From Pseudooceanicola aestuarii (GTDB taxonomy: Bacteria > Pseudomonadota > Alphaproteobacteria > Rhodobacterales > Rhodobacteraceae), in NCBI RefSeq assembly GCF_010614805.1, contig NZ_JAAFZC010000001.1:1342001-1406000 (forward strand): a stretch of DNA of 64,000 bases, in the 5' to 3' direction. The translations under genes and the position numbers were made by a program. Every line of letters starts with the position of its first letter. The first letter of the stretch is position 1. Shown here piece after piece: positions 45,755-55,994 of this stretch. The notes below the pieces were generated by a model. That model saw nothing but the letters and a program-made list of their open reading frames with translations, made no database searches and was not told the origin of the DNA.

Positions 45755-46534
45755 TCAGGGCGTCGCGGGGGCCACCACGCCCACCACGGGCCCCATCCGA
45801 CGGCCCAGATCGGACCGCCCGATCCCCGGCGCATGCAGCCGGGAGACATTGCCATCCAGATACAGCGCCTGGTTCAGGCCCAGCCGGTCACGGAAAAAGC
45901 TGGCGAAATCGTGGAACGTCACGGCGTTGCGGGAGATGACGAAGACGACGCGGTCGCCGGTGTCACTGGTGCCGACCCCGTTGCGGATATAGCGCGACGT
46001 GCTGTCGGGCATGAACCGGGGGTGCAATTTACCGTCGATCACCAGCATGGGACCGGATTGCGTGGCGTCGCGACATTCGGGGCGGTCGCCGGTATCATAG
46101 CGCATCGTCTCGATCACATGCGCCGTCGTGTCGGTCAGGCACAGCAGGCCATTGGGCAGCAGGCCGAAATTGCCCGGCCCGGCATTGGTGATCAGGCGCA
46201 TCTCCTCCCGGCCGTTCTGGCGATAATAGCCGACGGGGGCGCGGTCCTCGTGATACATCCCGGCGTTCATCGCAAAGGCCAGATGCTTGCCCTGCGCCGC
46301 CAATGCCGTCTCGATCGCGGAGAACTCGCCGTAGGGCGCGCCGGCGTCGTCATAGAGAAACAGCCGCAGGTCGTCGCGGGCGGGATCGACTTCGCAGACG
46401 GTATAGCGGTTGTCGGCATGGGCGATTTCAGAACAGGCGACCGGGCCTTCGGTGGCACCGGCGGCCATCCCGGCCGAAGCGGCAGGCCAGGCGGCAAGGG
46501 CCAGCAGGGCAGACAGGCGGCCCAGCCCTCTCAT
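45755..46534 (-). CDS. Phosphodiester glycosidase (NAGPA-domain) family protein, secreted
   Basis: 259 residues. The signal peptide ([20 protein letters not shown]) predicts periplasmic export. The NAGPA/DUF2233-type fold follows: [53 protein letters not shown] and [11 protein letters not shown]. Relatives remove sugars linked through phosphodiesters; the bacterial substrate is unknown. Its ATG overlaps the rbfA stop (ATGA at 46531-46534), so it is translationally coupled to a ribosome-maturation gene, an odd partner for an exported enzyme. Confidence 0.82.
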   Translation of the reverse strand: MRGLGRLSALLALAAWPAASAGMAAGATEGPVACSEIAHADNRYTVCEVDPARDDLRLFLYDDAGAPYGEFSAIETALAAQGKHLAFAMNAGMYHEDRAPVGYYRQNGREEMRLITNAGPGNFGLLPNGLLCLTDTTAHVIETMRYDTGDRPECRDATQSGPMLVIDGKLHPRFMPDSTSRYIRNGVGTSDTGDRVVFVISRNAVTFHDFASFFRDRLGLNQALYLDGNVSRLHAPGIGRSDLGRRMGPVVGVVAPATP

Positions 46535-46947
46535 TCCGCGTCCTCCTCCGCGTCGCCCTCCAGGTCGCGCTGGACATCGTCCTGCGAGAACAGGCGCCGG
46601 GTTTCGTCCAGCCGGTCGAAAGTCTCGTCGAGGCGGAACCGCAGGTCGGGGGTGAACTTCAGCGCCATCTGCTTGCCGATCTGGCGGCGCAGCTCGCCCT
46701 TGTTGCGGGCCAGCAGGGCGATCAGCTCGTCGCCGCCAGTGCCGCCCAGGGGAACGACATAGGCGGTGGCGATCTTCAGGTCCGGGCTGGTGCGGACCTC
46801 GCCGACGGTGATGGAAAACCGGTTCAGGTCGGGGTCGTGAATGTCGCCCCGCGCCAGAACCTGCGACAGCGCCCGGCGAATCGTCTCGCCAACGCGCAGC
46901 TGCCGCTGAGAGGGGCCGGACCCCTCGCTGAACCTGTTCCTGCTCAT
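46531..46947 (-). CDS. rbfA: Ribosome-binding factor A
   Basis: 138 residues; helps mature the 16S rRNA 5' end in the small subunit. The KH-like core is seen in [43 protein letters not shown] and [18 protein letters not shown]; an acidic tail follows. AGAAGG precedes ATG 46947, and upstream in-frame codons are not protein-like. It is divergent from dapB. Confidence 0.94.
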   Translation of the reverse strand: MSRNRFSEGSGPSQRQLRVGETIRRALSQVLARGDIHDPDLNRFSITVGEVRTSPDLKIATAYVVPLGGTGGDELIALLARNKGELRRQIGKQMALKFTPDLRFRLDETFDRLDETRRLFSQDDVQRDLEGDAEEDAE

Positions 46948-46994
46948 GTATCGCGCCTTCTGATCATGTCCCGCATCTAGTCTCCGCAGCCCCG

Positions 46995-47017
46995 TTTGCC
47001 AAGCAGGCTTTGCCAAG
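46995..47017. repeat. Direct repeat in the rbfA-dapB divergent region
   Basis: TTTGCCAAG occurs at 46995-47003 and again at 47009-47017, a 14-base period, between the divergent rbfA and dapB starts. It could be a regulator site or chance. Confidence 0.3.
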
Positions 47018-47064
47018 ACGGCGCCATGACGCTAAGCAGACCCGCGCAGAAAAGGGAGCCTGAG

Positions 47065-47874
47065 ATGAGCGACAAACCGGGGATCGTGGTGACGGGCGCA
47101 TCGGGACGCATGGGCCAGATGCTGATCCGTGCCGTGACCGAGGCCGATACCGTGCAGCTGGCCGGTGTCGTGGAACGGCCTGGCCACGACTGGATCGGAT
47201 GCGACATCGGGCAGGCCATGGGCGGCGCGGCGCTGGGGGTCACGGTGACCGACGATCCGGCGCAGGCGCTGGCCGGGGCGCAGGCGGTGATCGACTTCAC
47301 CGCCCCCGCCGCAACGGTGGCGCTGGCCGATCTGGCCGCGCAGGCGGGCGTGGTGCATGTGATCGGCACCACAGGGCTGGCGCAAGCCGATCTGGACCGC
47401 ATCGCAACGGCTGCCCGGCGCACTGTCATCATCCGCGCCGGCAACATGAGCCTGGGGGTCAACCTGCTGACCCAGCTGACAAGACGCGTCGCCGCCGCGC
47501 TGGACGAGGATTTTGACATCGAGGTGGTGGAATATCACCACAACCGCAAGGTCGACGCCCCTTCCGGTACCGCGCTGATGCTGGGCGAGGCGGCCGCCGA
47601 CGGGCGCGGCGTCGATCTGGACGCGGTCGCCGACCGGGGCCGCGACGGTATCACCGGGGCGCGCGAACCTGGACATATCGGCTTTGCCGCAGTGCGTGCG
47701 GGCGGGATCGTGGGGGAACACGACGTGATCTTCGCCTCGGAAAGCGAACGCATCGTCCTGCGCCACGTCGCCGAAGACCGCACAGTCTTTGCCAAGGGCG
47801 CGCTGAAGGCCGCGCTTTGGGGGCAGGGGCGCGCGCCGGGCGACTACGACATGCTGGACGTGCTCGGCCTCTGA
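47065..47874 (+). CDS. dapB: 4-hydroxy-tetrahydrodipicolinate reductase
   Basis: NAD(P)H-dependent step of lysine/diaminopimelate synthesis. 269 residues: Rossmann motif [24 protein letters not shown], and the active-site sequence [16 protein letters not shown] with His158 and Lys162. C-terminal [11 protein letters not shown] is typical. AAGGGA precedes ATG 47065; an in-frame ATG 13 codons upstream lies before this site. It is divergent from rbfA and followed by a run of hairpins. Confidence 0.95.
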   Translation: MSDKPGIVVTGASGRMGQMLIRAVTEADTVQLAGVVERPGHDWIGCDIGQAMGGAALGVTVTDDPAQALAGAQAVIDFTAPAATVALADLAAQAGVVHVIGTTGLAQADLDRIATAARRTVIIRAGNMSLGVNLLTQLTRRVAAALDEDFDIEVVEYHHNRKVDAPSGTALMLGEAAADGRGVDLDAVADRGRDGITGAREPGHIGFAAVRAGGIVGEHDVIFASESERIVLRHVAEDRTVFAKGALKAALWGQGRAPGDYDMLDVLGL

Positions 47875-47911
47875 GCGCGGGTCGGTTCTGCCGGTCTGAT
47901 GACGTCCGAAA

Positions 47912-48000
47912 GGGCGCCCGCGCCGGCGCCCCCCCCTTCGGGCCGAAATACCGCAGGGGTGAATTGAGCGCGGCGCGCTCAAGAGGGGGCAGAGCCCCCT
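47912..48000. repeat. Cluster of three hairpins after dapB
   Basis: Three adjacent stems: GGGCGCC/GGCGCCC at 47912-47931, TTGAGCGCG/CGCGCTCAA at 47964-47982, and AGGGGGC/GCCCCCT at 47984-48000. The first may end the dapB transcript. The other two look like a palindromic intergenic repeat. No gene is present. Confidence 0.5.
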
Positions 48001-48122
48001 GCTCGGTCACAAACCGGCATAAGGTCCGGGGCAGGGGCTGGACGGATCAAGCCGCGCCCCCTGCCTGCCGGGATCCGGGCATGGCGCCCGGGGCGGATGC
48101 GCCGTCCCCTGTCGACCCCGGT

Positions 48123-48320
48123 TCAGAAATCGACCGCGATGCCCTTCTTCTCCCAATCGCCAAAGCGGATGGGTTCGGGCCCGTCGCGGCCACCCAGCTC
48201 GGGGGCAAGGGCCTCCATCTCGGCATCCGCCTTGCGGCGCCGCTCCGCGGCCTCGGCCAGCGCGCGTTGCGCGGCAGGAGGCAGTGTCGGGTCGATCTGG
48301 TCGTCGGTGGTGTGGGTCAT
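48123..48320 (-). CDS. DUF1674 protein (SDHAF4-like succinate dehydrogenase assembly factor)
   Basis: 65 residues. The C-terminal signature GGRDGPEPIRFGDWEKKGIAVDF is the DUF1674/SDHAF4 motif. The family assists flavinylated SdhA assembly in mitochondria and alphaproteobacteria. The N-terminal half is a charged helix. It is divergent from rsmB and short but convincing. Confidence 0.87.
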   Translation of the reverse strand: MTHTTDDQIDPTLPPAAQRALAEAAERRRKADAEMEALAPELGGRDGPEPIRFGDWEKKGIAVDF

Positions 48321-48385
48321 GGGCAGTGTTCCCTTGGGCCTGTGCTTGATATATGCCCCTGCGGTGCCGCCGCAAGGAGTTCCCG

Positions 48386-49753
48386 ATGTCAGAGCGCCGT
48401 CCCCCGCGCAAGCAAGCGTCCCGCAAGCCCGATCCCCGCAAACCCGCCGGGGCCGGGGCGCCGCCGCGCGCGCCGCGTATCCTGTCTGCCCGCGAGGGCG
48501 CGCTGCGCCTTCTCGCCGGTGTGCTGGGAGAGGAGGCGCGCGTGCTGACCGACCAGCGCGAAGCCCCCTGGATGCGCGCCATGACCCCCGAGGACCGCGC
48601 CCGCGCCCTGCGCCTGGCCGCCGGGGTGTTGCGGTTCCTGCCCAATTGCGACGCTGTACTGTCGCCCTTCCTGCGCCACCCGCCGGATCTGCCGATCCGC
48701 AACGTGCTGCGGCTGGGCACGTTTGAGCTGTGTACCGGGGCGGCGGCCCACGGGGTTGTCAACGAATCGGTGCGCCTGGCCGAACGGCAGCCGCGCGGGG
48801 CCCATGCCAAGGGGATGGTGAATGCCGTATTGCGCCGCGTCTCCGAACAGGGGCCGGCGCGCTGGCCCAACCTCTCCGCGCCGGCGCTGCCCGACTGGCT
48901 GCGCCTGCCCCTGGCAGAGGCCTGGGGCGAGGCCCGCGTCACCGCGTTCGAGGCCGCCCATGCCGCCGGTGCCCCGCTGGACCTGACCGCGGCAACGGCC
49001 GATCCCGCCGCGCTGGCCGATCTGGCGACGCGGCTGGGGGCCAGTCTCTTGCCCACCGGCAGCCTGCGGCTGGCCGAGGGGGGGCAGGTCTCGGCCCTTC
49101 CGGGATTCGAGACGGGCGAATGGTGGGTACAGGACGCCGCCGCCGCCATCGCCGCCCGTGCCCTTGCCCCCCGCTCGGGGGAGGCGGTGCTGGATCTTTG
49201 CGCCGCGCCTGGGGGCAAGACGCTGCAACTGGCCGCCGCCGGAACGCAGGTCACGGCGGTCGATGTCTCCGACCGGCGGCTGAACCGGCTGCGGGACAAT
49301 CTGCGCCGCACCGGGTTGGACGCGCAGGTGATCGCTGGCGATGCGCTGGACCAGGAGGGACAGTTCGATGCTGTCCTGCTGGACGCGCCCTGTTCCGCCA
49401 CTGGCACGATCCGGCGCCACCCCGATCTGCCCCATGCCCGCGACGGGGCGGAGATCGGCGATCTGATCGCCCTTCAGGCACGCATGCTCGCCCATGCCAT
49501 GACGCTGGTCAAACCCGGCGGGCGGCTGGTCTATTGCACCTGTTCCCTGATCCCCGACGAGGGCGAATGCCAGGTAGAGGAAGCGCTGGGCGCCCATCCC
49601 GGCTGGCGCGCCGATCCGCGGGCGTTGACCGATCTGCCGGGGATCGACGCCACCTGGACCACCGAAGAGGGCGGCCTGCGCCTGACCCCCGACCTGTGGT
49701 CCGAGATCGGTGGCATGGATGGATTCTACATCGCCTGCCTGCGCCGCGACTGA
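48386..49753 (+). CDS. rsmB: 16S rRNA (cytosine(967)-C(5))-methyltransferase RsmB family
   Basis: 455 residues. A NusB-like RNA-binding domain (residues ~30-165, LRLGTFELCTG, GVVNESVRLAE) precedes a SAM-dependent m5C methyltransferase domain: SAM motif VLDLCAAPGGKTLQLAA, Cys336 in DAPCSATGTIRR, and the catalytic Cys386 in CTCSLIPDEGE. The N-terminus is basic and probably disordered. AAGGAG six bases upstream supports ATG 48386. Upstream of a heparinase-like gene. Confidence 0.9.
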   Translation: MSERRPPRKQASRKPDPRKPAGAGAPPRAPRILSAREGALRLLAGVLGEEARVLTDQREAPWMRAMTPEDRARALRLAAGVLRFLPNCDAVLSPFLRHPPDLPIRNVLRLGTFELCTGAAAHGVVNESVRLAERQPRGAHAKGMVNAVLRRVSEQGPARWPNLSAPALPDWLRLPLAEAWGEARVTAFEAAHAAGAPLDLTAATADPAALADLATRLGASLLPTGSLRLAEGGQVSALPGFETGEWWVQDAAAAIAARALAPRSGEAVLDLCAAPGGKTLQLAAAGTQVTAVDVSDRRLNRLRDNLRRTGLDAQVIAGDALDQEGQFDAVLLDAPCSATGTIRRHPDLPHARDGAEIGDLIALQARMLAHAMTLVKPGGRLVYCTCSLIPDEGECQVEEALGAHPGWRADPRALTDLPGIDATWTTEEGGLRLTPDLWSEIGGMDGFYIACLRRD

Positions 49754-49882
49754 CCGCGCGGCGCCTCGGGCCGGGGCGCGACATCACAGGCAATGCGCGC
49801 AGGGCAACAAGGGCCATGACTTCGTTCGTCCGTTTGGGTAGAGTAGGCCCAGACGCCGCAAGAGCGTGAGAGGCAGGCCCCC

Positions 49883-51628
49883 ATGTCCCATTCCGAGCCA
49901 CTGGCCACGCGCCGCGCCCGGTTCCTGAATCGTTTTCACGCTTGGCTTTCCACCCGAGGCCGGCCTGCGACGGGCTTTACCTCTCAGCCGGAGCCGCGCA
50001 CCGTGGGCAGCTATGCCCGCGGGCGGCAATTGCTGGCGGGGAACTTCCTGTTCGCCGGCACGCTGGTCAGCGCCCCCGACACGACGATCTGGGATCTTGA
50101 CGCGCCGGATCGGGATTTCCTGGCGGAACTGCATGGCTTTGCCTGGCTGGACGACCTGGCCGCCGTGGGCGATGGCCGCACCCGGCGGGTGGCGCAGGAT
50201 TGGCTGGCCGCCTGGGTCGCCCGCTATGGCCGGGGGCGCGGGCCGGGCTGGGTGCCGGACCTGGCGGGGCGGCGGTTGATCCGCTGGATCAACCATGCGC
50301 TGTTCCTGCTGCGCGGGCAGGACCGGGCGGCGTCGGATGCGTTCTACGTCAGCCTGGGGCGGCAGACGATCTTCCTGTCGCGCCGGTGGAAGGGGGCCAC
50401 TCCCGGATTGCCGCGATTCGAGGCGCTGACCGGGCTGATCTACGCCGGATTGGCGCTTCAGGGGATGGAGGAACATGTCGATCCCGCCCTGGCCGCGCTG
50501 GAGCGCGAATGCGCCGCGCAGGTGGACGGGCAGGGCGGTCTGCCCACCCGCAACCCCGAGGAGCTGCTGGAAGTCTTCACCCTGTTGACCTGGGCCGCCG
50601 CCGCGCTGTCCGAGGTGGATCGCGACCCCGGCCCCGAACACATGGCCGCCATTCGCCGCATTGCCCCCACCCTGCGCACCCTGCGCCATGCCGACGGATC
50701 GCTGGCGCGGTTCCACGGCGGCGGGCGTGGGCTGGAAGGGCGGCTGGACCATGCCCTTGCGGCCAGCGGCATCACCCATTCGCAACCAGACGGGCTGTCC
50801 ATGGGCTATGCCCGGCTGGGTGCGGGACGTACCAGCGTCATCGTCGATGCCAGCCCCCCGCCCGAAGGCCGCGCCAGCGCCAATGCCCATGCCAGCACGC
50901 TGGCGTTCGAACTGACCTCGGGTCGGCGTCCGATGATCGTGAACTGCGGGTCGGGCGTCAGCTTTGGCCGCGAATGGCGCCGCGCCGGGCGGGCCACGCC
51001 CAGCCATTCGACCCTGTGCCTTGAGGGGTTTTCGTCGGGTCGGCTGGGCCGGACTGAAGGCAACGGCGCCATCGAATACCTGTCTGACGCACCGAAGAAG
51101 GTGCCGATCCGCATGAGCCACGCCAGCGACGGCGTGCGGTTTCAGGGCGGGCATGACGGCTATTCCTCGGCCTATGGGCTGACCCATGCGCGCACCCTGG
51201 AGCTGACCTTTGACGGGCGCGGCATGGCGGGCGAGGACATGCTGCTGGCGCTGGACGACAACGACAAGCGGATCTTTGACCGGCGCATGGACCGGGTGCA
51301 CATGCAGGGGCTGGCCTTTGCTCTGCGCTTCCACCTGCACCCGGAGGTGGAGGCCCATGTCGACCTGGGCGGCACCGCGATTTCGCTGGCTCTGAAAAGC
51401 GGCGAATTGTGGGTGTTCCGCCATGACGGCAAGTTCGAGATGTCGCTGGAACCCTCGGTCTACCTGGAACGCAACCGGCTGAAGCCGCGCGCCAGCCGCC
51501 AGATCGTCCTTTCGGGGAAGGTGATGGAATATGCCTCGCGCATCCGCTGGTCTTTCGCCAAGGCACAGGATACTCCCATCTCCATCCGGGATCTGAAGCG
51601 TGACGACGACTTCCCGACGGCGGGGTGA
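49883..51628 (+). CDS. Heparinase II/III family protein
   Basis: 581 residues. The N-terminal ~300 form an alpha-helical toroid-like region ([37 protein letters not shown]), and residues ~300-540 are a beta-sheet domain of the Heparinase II/III type ([41 protein letters not shown]). Members usually lyse uronic-acid polysaccharides. No signal peptide is visible, so a cytoplasmic or unusual role is possible. Association with rsmB and purH appears conserved in the group, as I recall. The substrate is unknown. Confidence 0.83.
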   Translation: MSHSEPLATRRARFLNRFHAWLSTRGRPATGFTSQPEPRTVGSYARGRQLLAGNFLFAGTLVSAPDTTIWDLDAPDRDFLAELHGFAWLDDLAAVGDGRTRRVAQDWLAAWVARYGRGRGPGWVPDLAGRRLIRWINHALFLLRGQDRAASDAFYVSLGRQTIFLSRRWKGATPGLPRFEALTGLIYAGLALQGMEEHVDPALAALERECAAQVDGQGGLPTRNPEELLEVFTLLTWAAAALSEVDRDPGPEHMAAIRRIAPTLRTLRHADGSLARFHGGGRGLEGRLDHALAASGITHSQPDGLSMGYARLGAGRTSVIVDASPPPEGRASANAHASTLAFELTSGRRPMIVNCGSGVSFGREWRRAGRATPSHSTLCLEGFSSGRLGRTEGNGAIEYLSDAPKKVPIRMSHASDGVRFQGGHDGYSSAYGLTHARTLELTFDGRGMAGEDMLLALDDNDKRIFDRRMDRVHMQGLAFALRFHLHPEVEAHVDLGGTAISLALKSGELWVFRHDGKFEMSLEPSVYLERNRLKPRASRQIVLSGKVMEYASRIRWSFAKAQDTPISIRDLKRDDDFPTAG

Positions 51629-51722
51629 CCCCGCCCGGACCGTTCCGCGCCGCGACCCCGGTGGCCTCCATTGCGGCGGCCCCCTGACCGATGTGATGCA
51701 ACAACCCTGGATTTCCGACCCG

Positions 51723-53339
51723 ATGCCCGACCAGACGACTGCCGCCACCGCCCCCGGATTGTCCCCGCTTCGCCGCGCCCTGATCTCCGTCTCGGACAAG
51801 ACCGGGTTGGTCGAACTGGCCCGCGCCCTGACGGACAGGGGGGTGGAGCTGCTGTCCACCGGCGGTAGCGCCGCGACGCTGCGCGACGCCGGGCTGGCGG
51901 TGCGCGACGTCGCCGATGTCACCGACTTTCCCGAGATGATGGATGGCCGGGTCAAGACCCTGCACCCGGCCGTGCACGGCGGGCTGCTGGCGCTGCGCGA
52001 CAACGCGGCGCATGTCCAGGCGATGACCGATCACGGGATCGCGCCGATCGATCTGCTGGTGGTGAACCTCTACCCGTTCGAGGAAACGGTGGCCAAGGGC
52101 GCCGATTACGGCACCTGCATCGAGAATATCGATATCGGCGGCCCGGCGATGATCCGGGCGGCGTCCAAGAACCACGCCTTTGTCAACGTGGTCACCGACG
52201 TGCAGGATTACGACGCCCTGCTGGCCGAGCTGGAGGCCCATGACGGTCAGACCACCTATGCCTTCCGCCAGCGGCTGGCGCTGACCGCCTATTCCCGCAC
52301 GGCGGCCTATGATTCGGCGGTGTCCGCCTGGATGGCCGGGGCCATCGGCGAGCCGACACCGCGCCGCCGCAGCTTTGCCGGGGCGCTGGCGCAGACCCTG
52401 CGTTACGGCGAGAACCCGCATCAGGCGGCGGCCTTCTATACCGACGGCTCCGCCCGGCCCGGCGTGGCCACCGCCCGCCAGGTGCAGGGCAAGGAACTGA
52501 GCTACAACAACATCAACGACACCGACGCCGCTTTTGAGCTGGTCAGCGAGTTCCGCGCCGAGGACGGCCCCGCCTGCGCCATCATCAAGCACGCCAACCC
52601 CAGCGGCGTGGCACGGGGCGAGACGCTGAAACAGGCCTATGGCCGCGCCTTCGATTGCGATCGCACCTCGGCCTTTGGCGGGATCATCGCGCTGAACCAG
52701 CCGCTGGACGCCGCCACCGCCGAAGAGATCGCCGGCATCTTCACCGAGGTGATCATCGCCCCCGGCGCCGATGAGGCCGCGCGGGAGATCCTGGCGAAGA
52801 AGAAGAACCTGCGCCTGTTGCTGACCGACGGGCTGGCCGATCCGGCTGCCGCCGGGCTGGCGATCCGTCAGGTTTCGGGCGGGATGCTGGTGCAGGACCG
52901 CGACAATGGCCGGGTGCTGCCCGCTGACCTGAAGGTCGTGACGAAGCGCGCCCCGACCGAGGCAGAGCTGGCCGACATGCGCTTTGCCTGGACGGTGGCG
53001 AAACATGTGAAGTCCAACGCCATCGTCTATGTTCGCGATGGCGCGACCGTCGGCGTGGGCGCCGGGCAGATGAGCCGCGTGGACAGTTCGACCATCGCGG
53101 CGCTGAAGGCGCGGCGCATGGCAGAGGAATGCGGCCTGCCCGAGACACCGGCCAAGGGGTCCGTGGTGGCATCCGACGCGTTCTTCCCCTTTGCGGACGG
53201 TCTGCTGGCTGCGGCAGAGGCCGGCGCCACGGCTGTGATCCAGCCCGGCGGGTCGATGCGCGACGACGAGGTGATCGCGGCGGCGGACGAGGCCGGTCTG
53301 GCCATGGTCCTGACCGGCATGCGCCACTTCCGGCACTGA
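51723..53339 (+). CDS. purH: Bifunctional AICAR transformylase / IMP cyclohydrolase
   Basis: Last two steps of IMP synthesis. 538 residues: N-terminal MGS-like cyclohydrolase domain ([46 protein letters not shown]) and C-terminal formyltransferase domain with [29 protein letters not shown], and [21 protein letters not shown] 51723 fits the family N-terminus; an in-frame ATG at 51696 is possible. lspA follows ten bases later on the same strand. Confidence 0.95.
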   Translation: MPDQTTAATAPGLSPLRRALISVSDKTGLVELARALTDRGVELLSTGGSAATLRDAGLAVRDVADVTDFPEMMDGRVKTLHPAVHGGLLALRDNAAHVQAMTDHGIAPIDLLVVNLYPFEETVAKGADYGTCIENIDIGGPAMIRAASKNHAFVNVVTDVQDYDALLAELEAHDGQTTYAFRQRLALTAYSRTAAYDSAVSAWMAGAIGEPTPRRRSFAGALAQTLRYGENPHQAAAFYTDGSARPGVATARQVQGKELSYNNINDTDAAFELVSEFRAEDGPACAIIKHANPSGVARGETLKQAYGRAFDCDRTSAFGGIIALNQPLDAATAEEIAGIFTEVIIAPGADEAAREILAKKKNLRLLLTDGLADPAAAGLAIRQVSGGMLVQDRDNGRVLPADLKVVTKRAPTEAELADMRFAWTVAKHVKSNAIVYVRDGATVGVGAGQMSRVDSSTIAALKARRMAEECGLPETPAKGSVVASDAFFPFADGLLAAAEAGATAVIQPGGSMRDDEVIAAADEAGLAMVLTGMRHFRH

Positions 53340-53349
53340 GAGGGGCGCG

Positions 53350-53817
53350 ATGCGAACGGTATTCTGGACGGGCTTCTGGGTCTTCCTGCTGGATCAGGCG
53401 ACGAAATACATCGTCGTGCACATGATGAACCTGCGGCAGCTGGGGCAGATCGACGTGTTGCCACCCTTGCTGACCTTTCGCATGGCCTGGAACGAGGGGA
53501 TCAACTTCGGTCTCTTTGCAGGGGGCACGCCCTGGACGCGCTGGATTCTGATCGGCATTGCCGCGCTGATCTGCGCGGGCGTGATCTGGTGGGTCTGGCG
53601 CGAACGCCCGCGTCGCATCGGTCTGATTGCCGCCGGGCTGGTGATCGGCGGGGCGCTGGGCAACGTCGTGGACCGGCTGCTGTACGGCGCCGTGGCAGAT
53701 TTCATCAACATGAGCTGTTGCGGCATCGACAATCCATTCGCTTTCAACGTCGCGGATGTGTCGATCTTTGTCGGGGTGTTGATGCTGGTCTTTCTTCCGG
53801 CGGAGAAAGACGCGTGA
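53350..53817 (+). CDS. lspA: Lipoprotein signal peptidase
   Basis: Inner-membrane aspartyl peptidase that removes signal peptides from prolipoproteins. 155 residues with four membrane helices and the catalytic pair Asp108 ([15 protein letters not shown]) and Asp136 ([12 protein letters not shown]). GAGAGGGG precedes the ATG. It follows purH by ten bases and precedes a DUF3035 lipoprotein, a likely client. Confidence 0.94.
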   Translation: MRTVFWTGFWVFLLDQATKYIVVHMMNLRQLGQIDVLPPLLTFRMAWNEGINFGLFAGGTPWTRWILIGIAALICAGVIWWVWRERPRRIGLIAAGLVIGGALGNVVDRLLYGAVADFINMSCCGIDNPFAFNVADVSIFVGVLMLVFLPAEKDA

Positions 53818-53866
53818 CGTTGCCGTGGTGATCGTCTAGAACGGCTGACAATAAAGGAGGGTGGCC

Positions 53867-54391
53867 ATGGCGCTGGCACGCGGCTTGATCATTGTTGCCA
53901 TACTGGGACTCGCAGCCTGCGGAGAGCGGGAGCGGGATATTTCCCTGCGCAGCTTCCACAATCCCGGCGGCGGGCCGGAGGAATTCGCCATCCTGCCCAA
54001 CAAGGCGCTGGAGGCACCGCCCTCCTATGCGGAACTGCCGGCGCCGACGCCGGGACAGGGCAACCGTACCGACCTGACACCGGAGGCCGACGCGGTCGCG
54101 GCGTTGGGCGGCAACCCGGCGGCGCTGGACAATCGGGGCGTGGCCGCATCGGATGCGGCGCTGGTCGCCCATGCCGGCCGGCGCGGCATCAACCCGGACA
54201 TCCGCCCCGTCCTGACCGAAGAGGACGAGGATTTCCGCCGTCGCAAGTCGCGGTTCACCAAGATCCGGCTGTTCCGCGTCGATCGGTATTATCCCGCCTA
54301 CAAGCGCCAGGCGCTGGACGGCCAGAAAGAAAAACAGCGGTGGCAGAACGCCGGCGCGCCGACGCCCACCGCCCCGCCTGCGGTTCAGTGA
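53867..54391 (+). CDS. DUF3035 lipoprotein (possible BamF-like BAM subunit)
   Basis: 174 residues. The lipoprotein signal ends in LGLAAC (lipidated Cys ~18). The conserved core PGGGPEEFAILPNKALEAPPSYAELPAPTPG and the C-terminal RVDRYYPAYKRQ match DUF3035. Some alphaproteobacterial members are annotated as the outer-membrane assembly subunit BamF; I am not certain this one is. AAAGGAGG at 53853-53860 is ideally placed for ATG 53867, so the GTG two codons earlier is less likely. Confidence 0.82.
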   Translation: MALARGLIIVAILGLAACGERERDISLRSFHNPGGGPEEFAILPNKALEAPPSYAELPAPTPGQGNRTDLTPEADAVAALGGNPAALDNRGVAASDAALVAHAGRRGINPDIRPVLTEEDEDFRRRKSRFTKIRLFRVDRYYPAYKRQALDGQKEKQRWQNAGAPTPTAPPAVQ

Positions 54392-54675
54392 CCCGACCAG
54401 CGGGGCGTGCGCCCCGGTGACGAGGCGCATCTGTCACGCGGCCTTGGATGCCAGGGGGCAGGGTCTGGCGTGCGACATCGGGCAATGCAGATACGACGGC
54501 GTCACACCCCCGGTGTCGCGCCGTTTCGCTTTTCTGGGGGACCGGTCGCCGTGAAATAGGGGCCGCCGTGCCGCCGCGCCCGTGGTTTCCCTTTGCCGCG
54601 ATTGGGTCTATTGCAGGTCAGCCGGATGGCCGGGCCCTCACGGTCTGTCATCCCGCGCGCCAGTAGGAGAACCAG

Positions 54676-55824
54676 ATGTCCCAGCCGCTTGATCCCGTTG
54701 ACCTGACCGCCCGCCTTGTCCGCTGCCCCTCTGTCACGCCGGAGGAGGGCGGCGCCCTGCGCCTGCTGGAAGAGATGCTGACCGGCGCTGGCTTCACCTG
54801 TCACAGGGCCGATCGGGGCGGGATCTCCAACCTGTTCGCCCGCTGGGGCGACAAGGGACATGCCCGCACCCTGGGCTTCAACGGGCATACCGACGTGGTC
54901 CCGGTGGGCGATACGGCGGCCTGGTCCGTCGATCCCTTTGGCGCCGAAATCCGGGATGGGAAGCTGTGGGGACGCGGCGCGACGGACATGAAATCCGGCG
55001 TCGCGGCCTTTGCCGCCGCCGCCGTGGATTTCGTCACCCGGACACCGCCCGATGGGGCCGTCGTGCTGGCCATCACTGGCGACGAGGAAGCGGACGCCAC
55101 CGATGGCACCCGCGCCCTGCTGGACTGGATGGACAGCACCGGCGAGGCGATGACCCATTGCCTGGTCGGAGAGCCCACCTGCCCCGAGGTGATGGGCGAG
55201 ATGATGAAGATCGGGCGGCGCGGCTCTCTCACCGCGAAGTTCACCGCCAACGGCGTGCAGGGCCATTCCGCCTATCCCCACCGCGCGAACAATCCGATCC
55301 CCGCGCTGGTGCGTCTGATGGATCGCCTTTCCGGGCACGAGCTGGACACGGGCACCGATCATTTCGACCCCTCCACCCTGGCCGTCGTCACCATCGACAC
55401 CGGCAACCCGGCCACCAACGTGATCCCCGCCGCCTGCCGTGCCACGGTCAACATCCGGTTCAACGACACCCATTCCGGCGACAGCCTGACCCGCTGGCTG
55501 CAACGCGAGGCGCAGGAGGTCAGCCGTCTGTTCGACCTGCCCATCGACGTGGAGATCAAGGTCAGCGGCGAGGCCTTCCTGACCCCGCCCGGAGCATTCT
55601 CCGAGCTGGTCGCGAGGGCGGTGGCGGCGGAAACCGGTGTGACCCCGGTGGCCAGCACCTCTGGCGGGACATCGGATGCGCGGTTCGTCAAGGATCACTG
55701 CCCGGTGGTTGAATTCGGGCTGGTCGGTCAGACGATGCACCAGGTGGATGAACATGTCGTCGTCGACCAGATCACCCAGCTCAAGGCGATCTACGGCCGG
55801 ATCCTCGCCGATTACTTTGCCTGA
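54676..55824 (+). CDS. dapE: Succinyl-diaminopimelate desuccinylase
   Basis: M20-family zinc hydrolase releasing diaminopimelate from its N-succinyl form, for lysine and murein. 382 residues: metal sites [25 protein letters not shown] and [11 protein letters not shown] (catalytic Glu), with lid-domain [29 protein letters not shown] precedes the ATG. It fits the succinyl branch implied by the DapC-like gene at 21.5 kb. Confidence 0.95.
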   Translation: MSQPLDPVDLTARLVRCPSVTPEEGGALRLLEEMLTGAGFTCHRADRGGISNLFARWGDKGHARTLGFNGHTDVVPVGDTAAWSVDPFGAEIRDGKLWGRGATDMKSGVAAFAAAAVDFVTRTPPDGAVVLAITGDEEADATDGTRALLDWMDSTGEAMTHCLVGEPTCPEVMGEMMKIGRRGSLTAKFTANGVQGHSAYPHRANNPIPALVRLMDRLSGHELDTGTDHFDPSTLAVVTIDTGNPATNVIPAACRATVNIRFNDTHSGDSLTRWLQREAQEVSRLFDLPIDVEIKVSGEAFLTPPGAFSELVARAVAAETGVTPVASTSGGTSDARFVKDHCPVVEFGLVGQTMHQVDEHVVVDQITQLKAIYGRILADYFA

Positions 55825-55994
55825 CATCCAGGTCCGGGGCGCTGCCGCCGCGCTCTGATGCCAGGGGAGGCGCAGGACCGTGGTTCGCGGCGCGGGGGGC
55901 TGTGGCGTTTGAACGGCCTGACGGGGGTGGACAGCGCCGGCGCCGCCCCCATTTCCTTCATGACGCCCCGTTGCACCCGTGATAGGCCTCGCTC

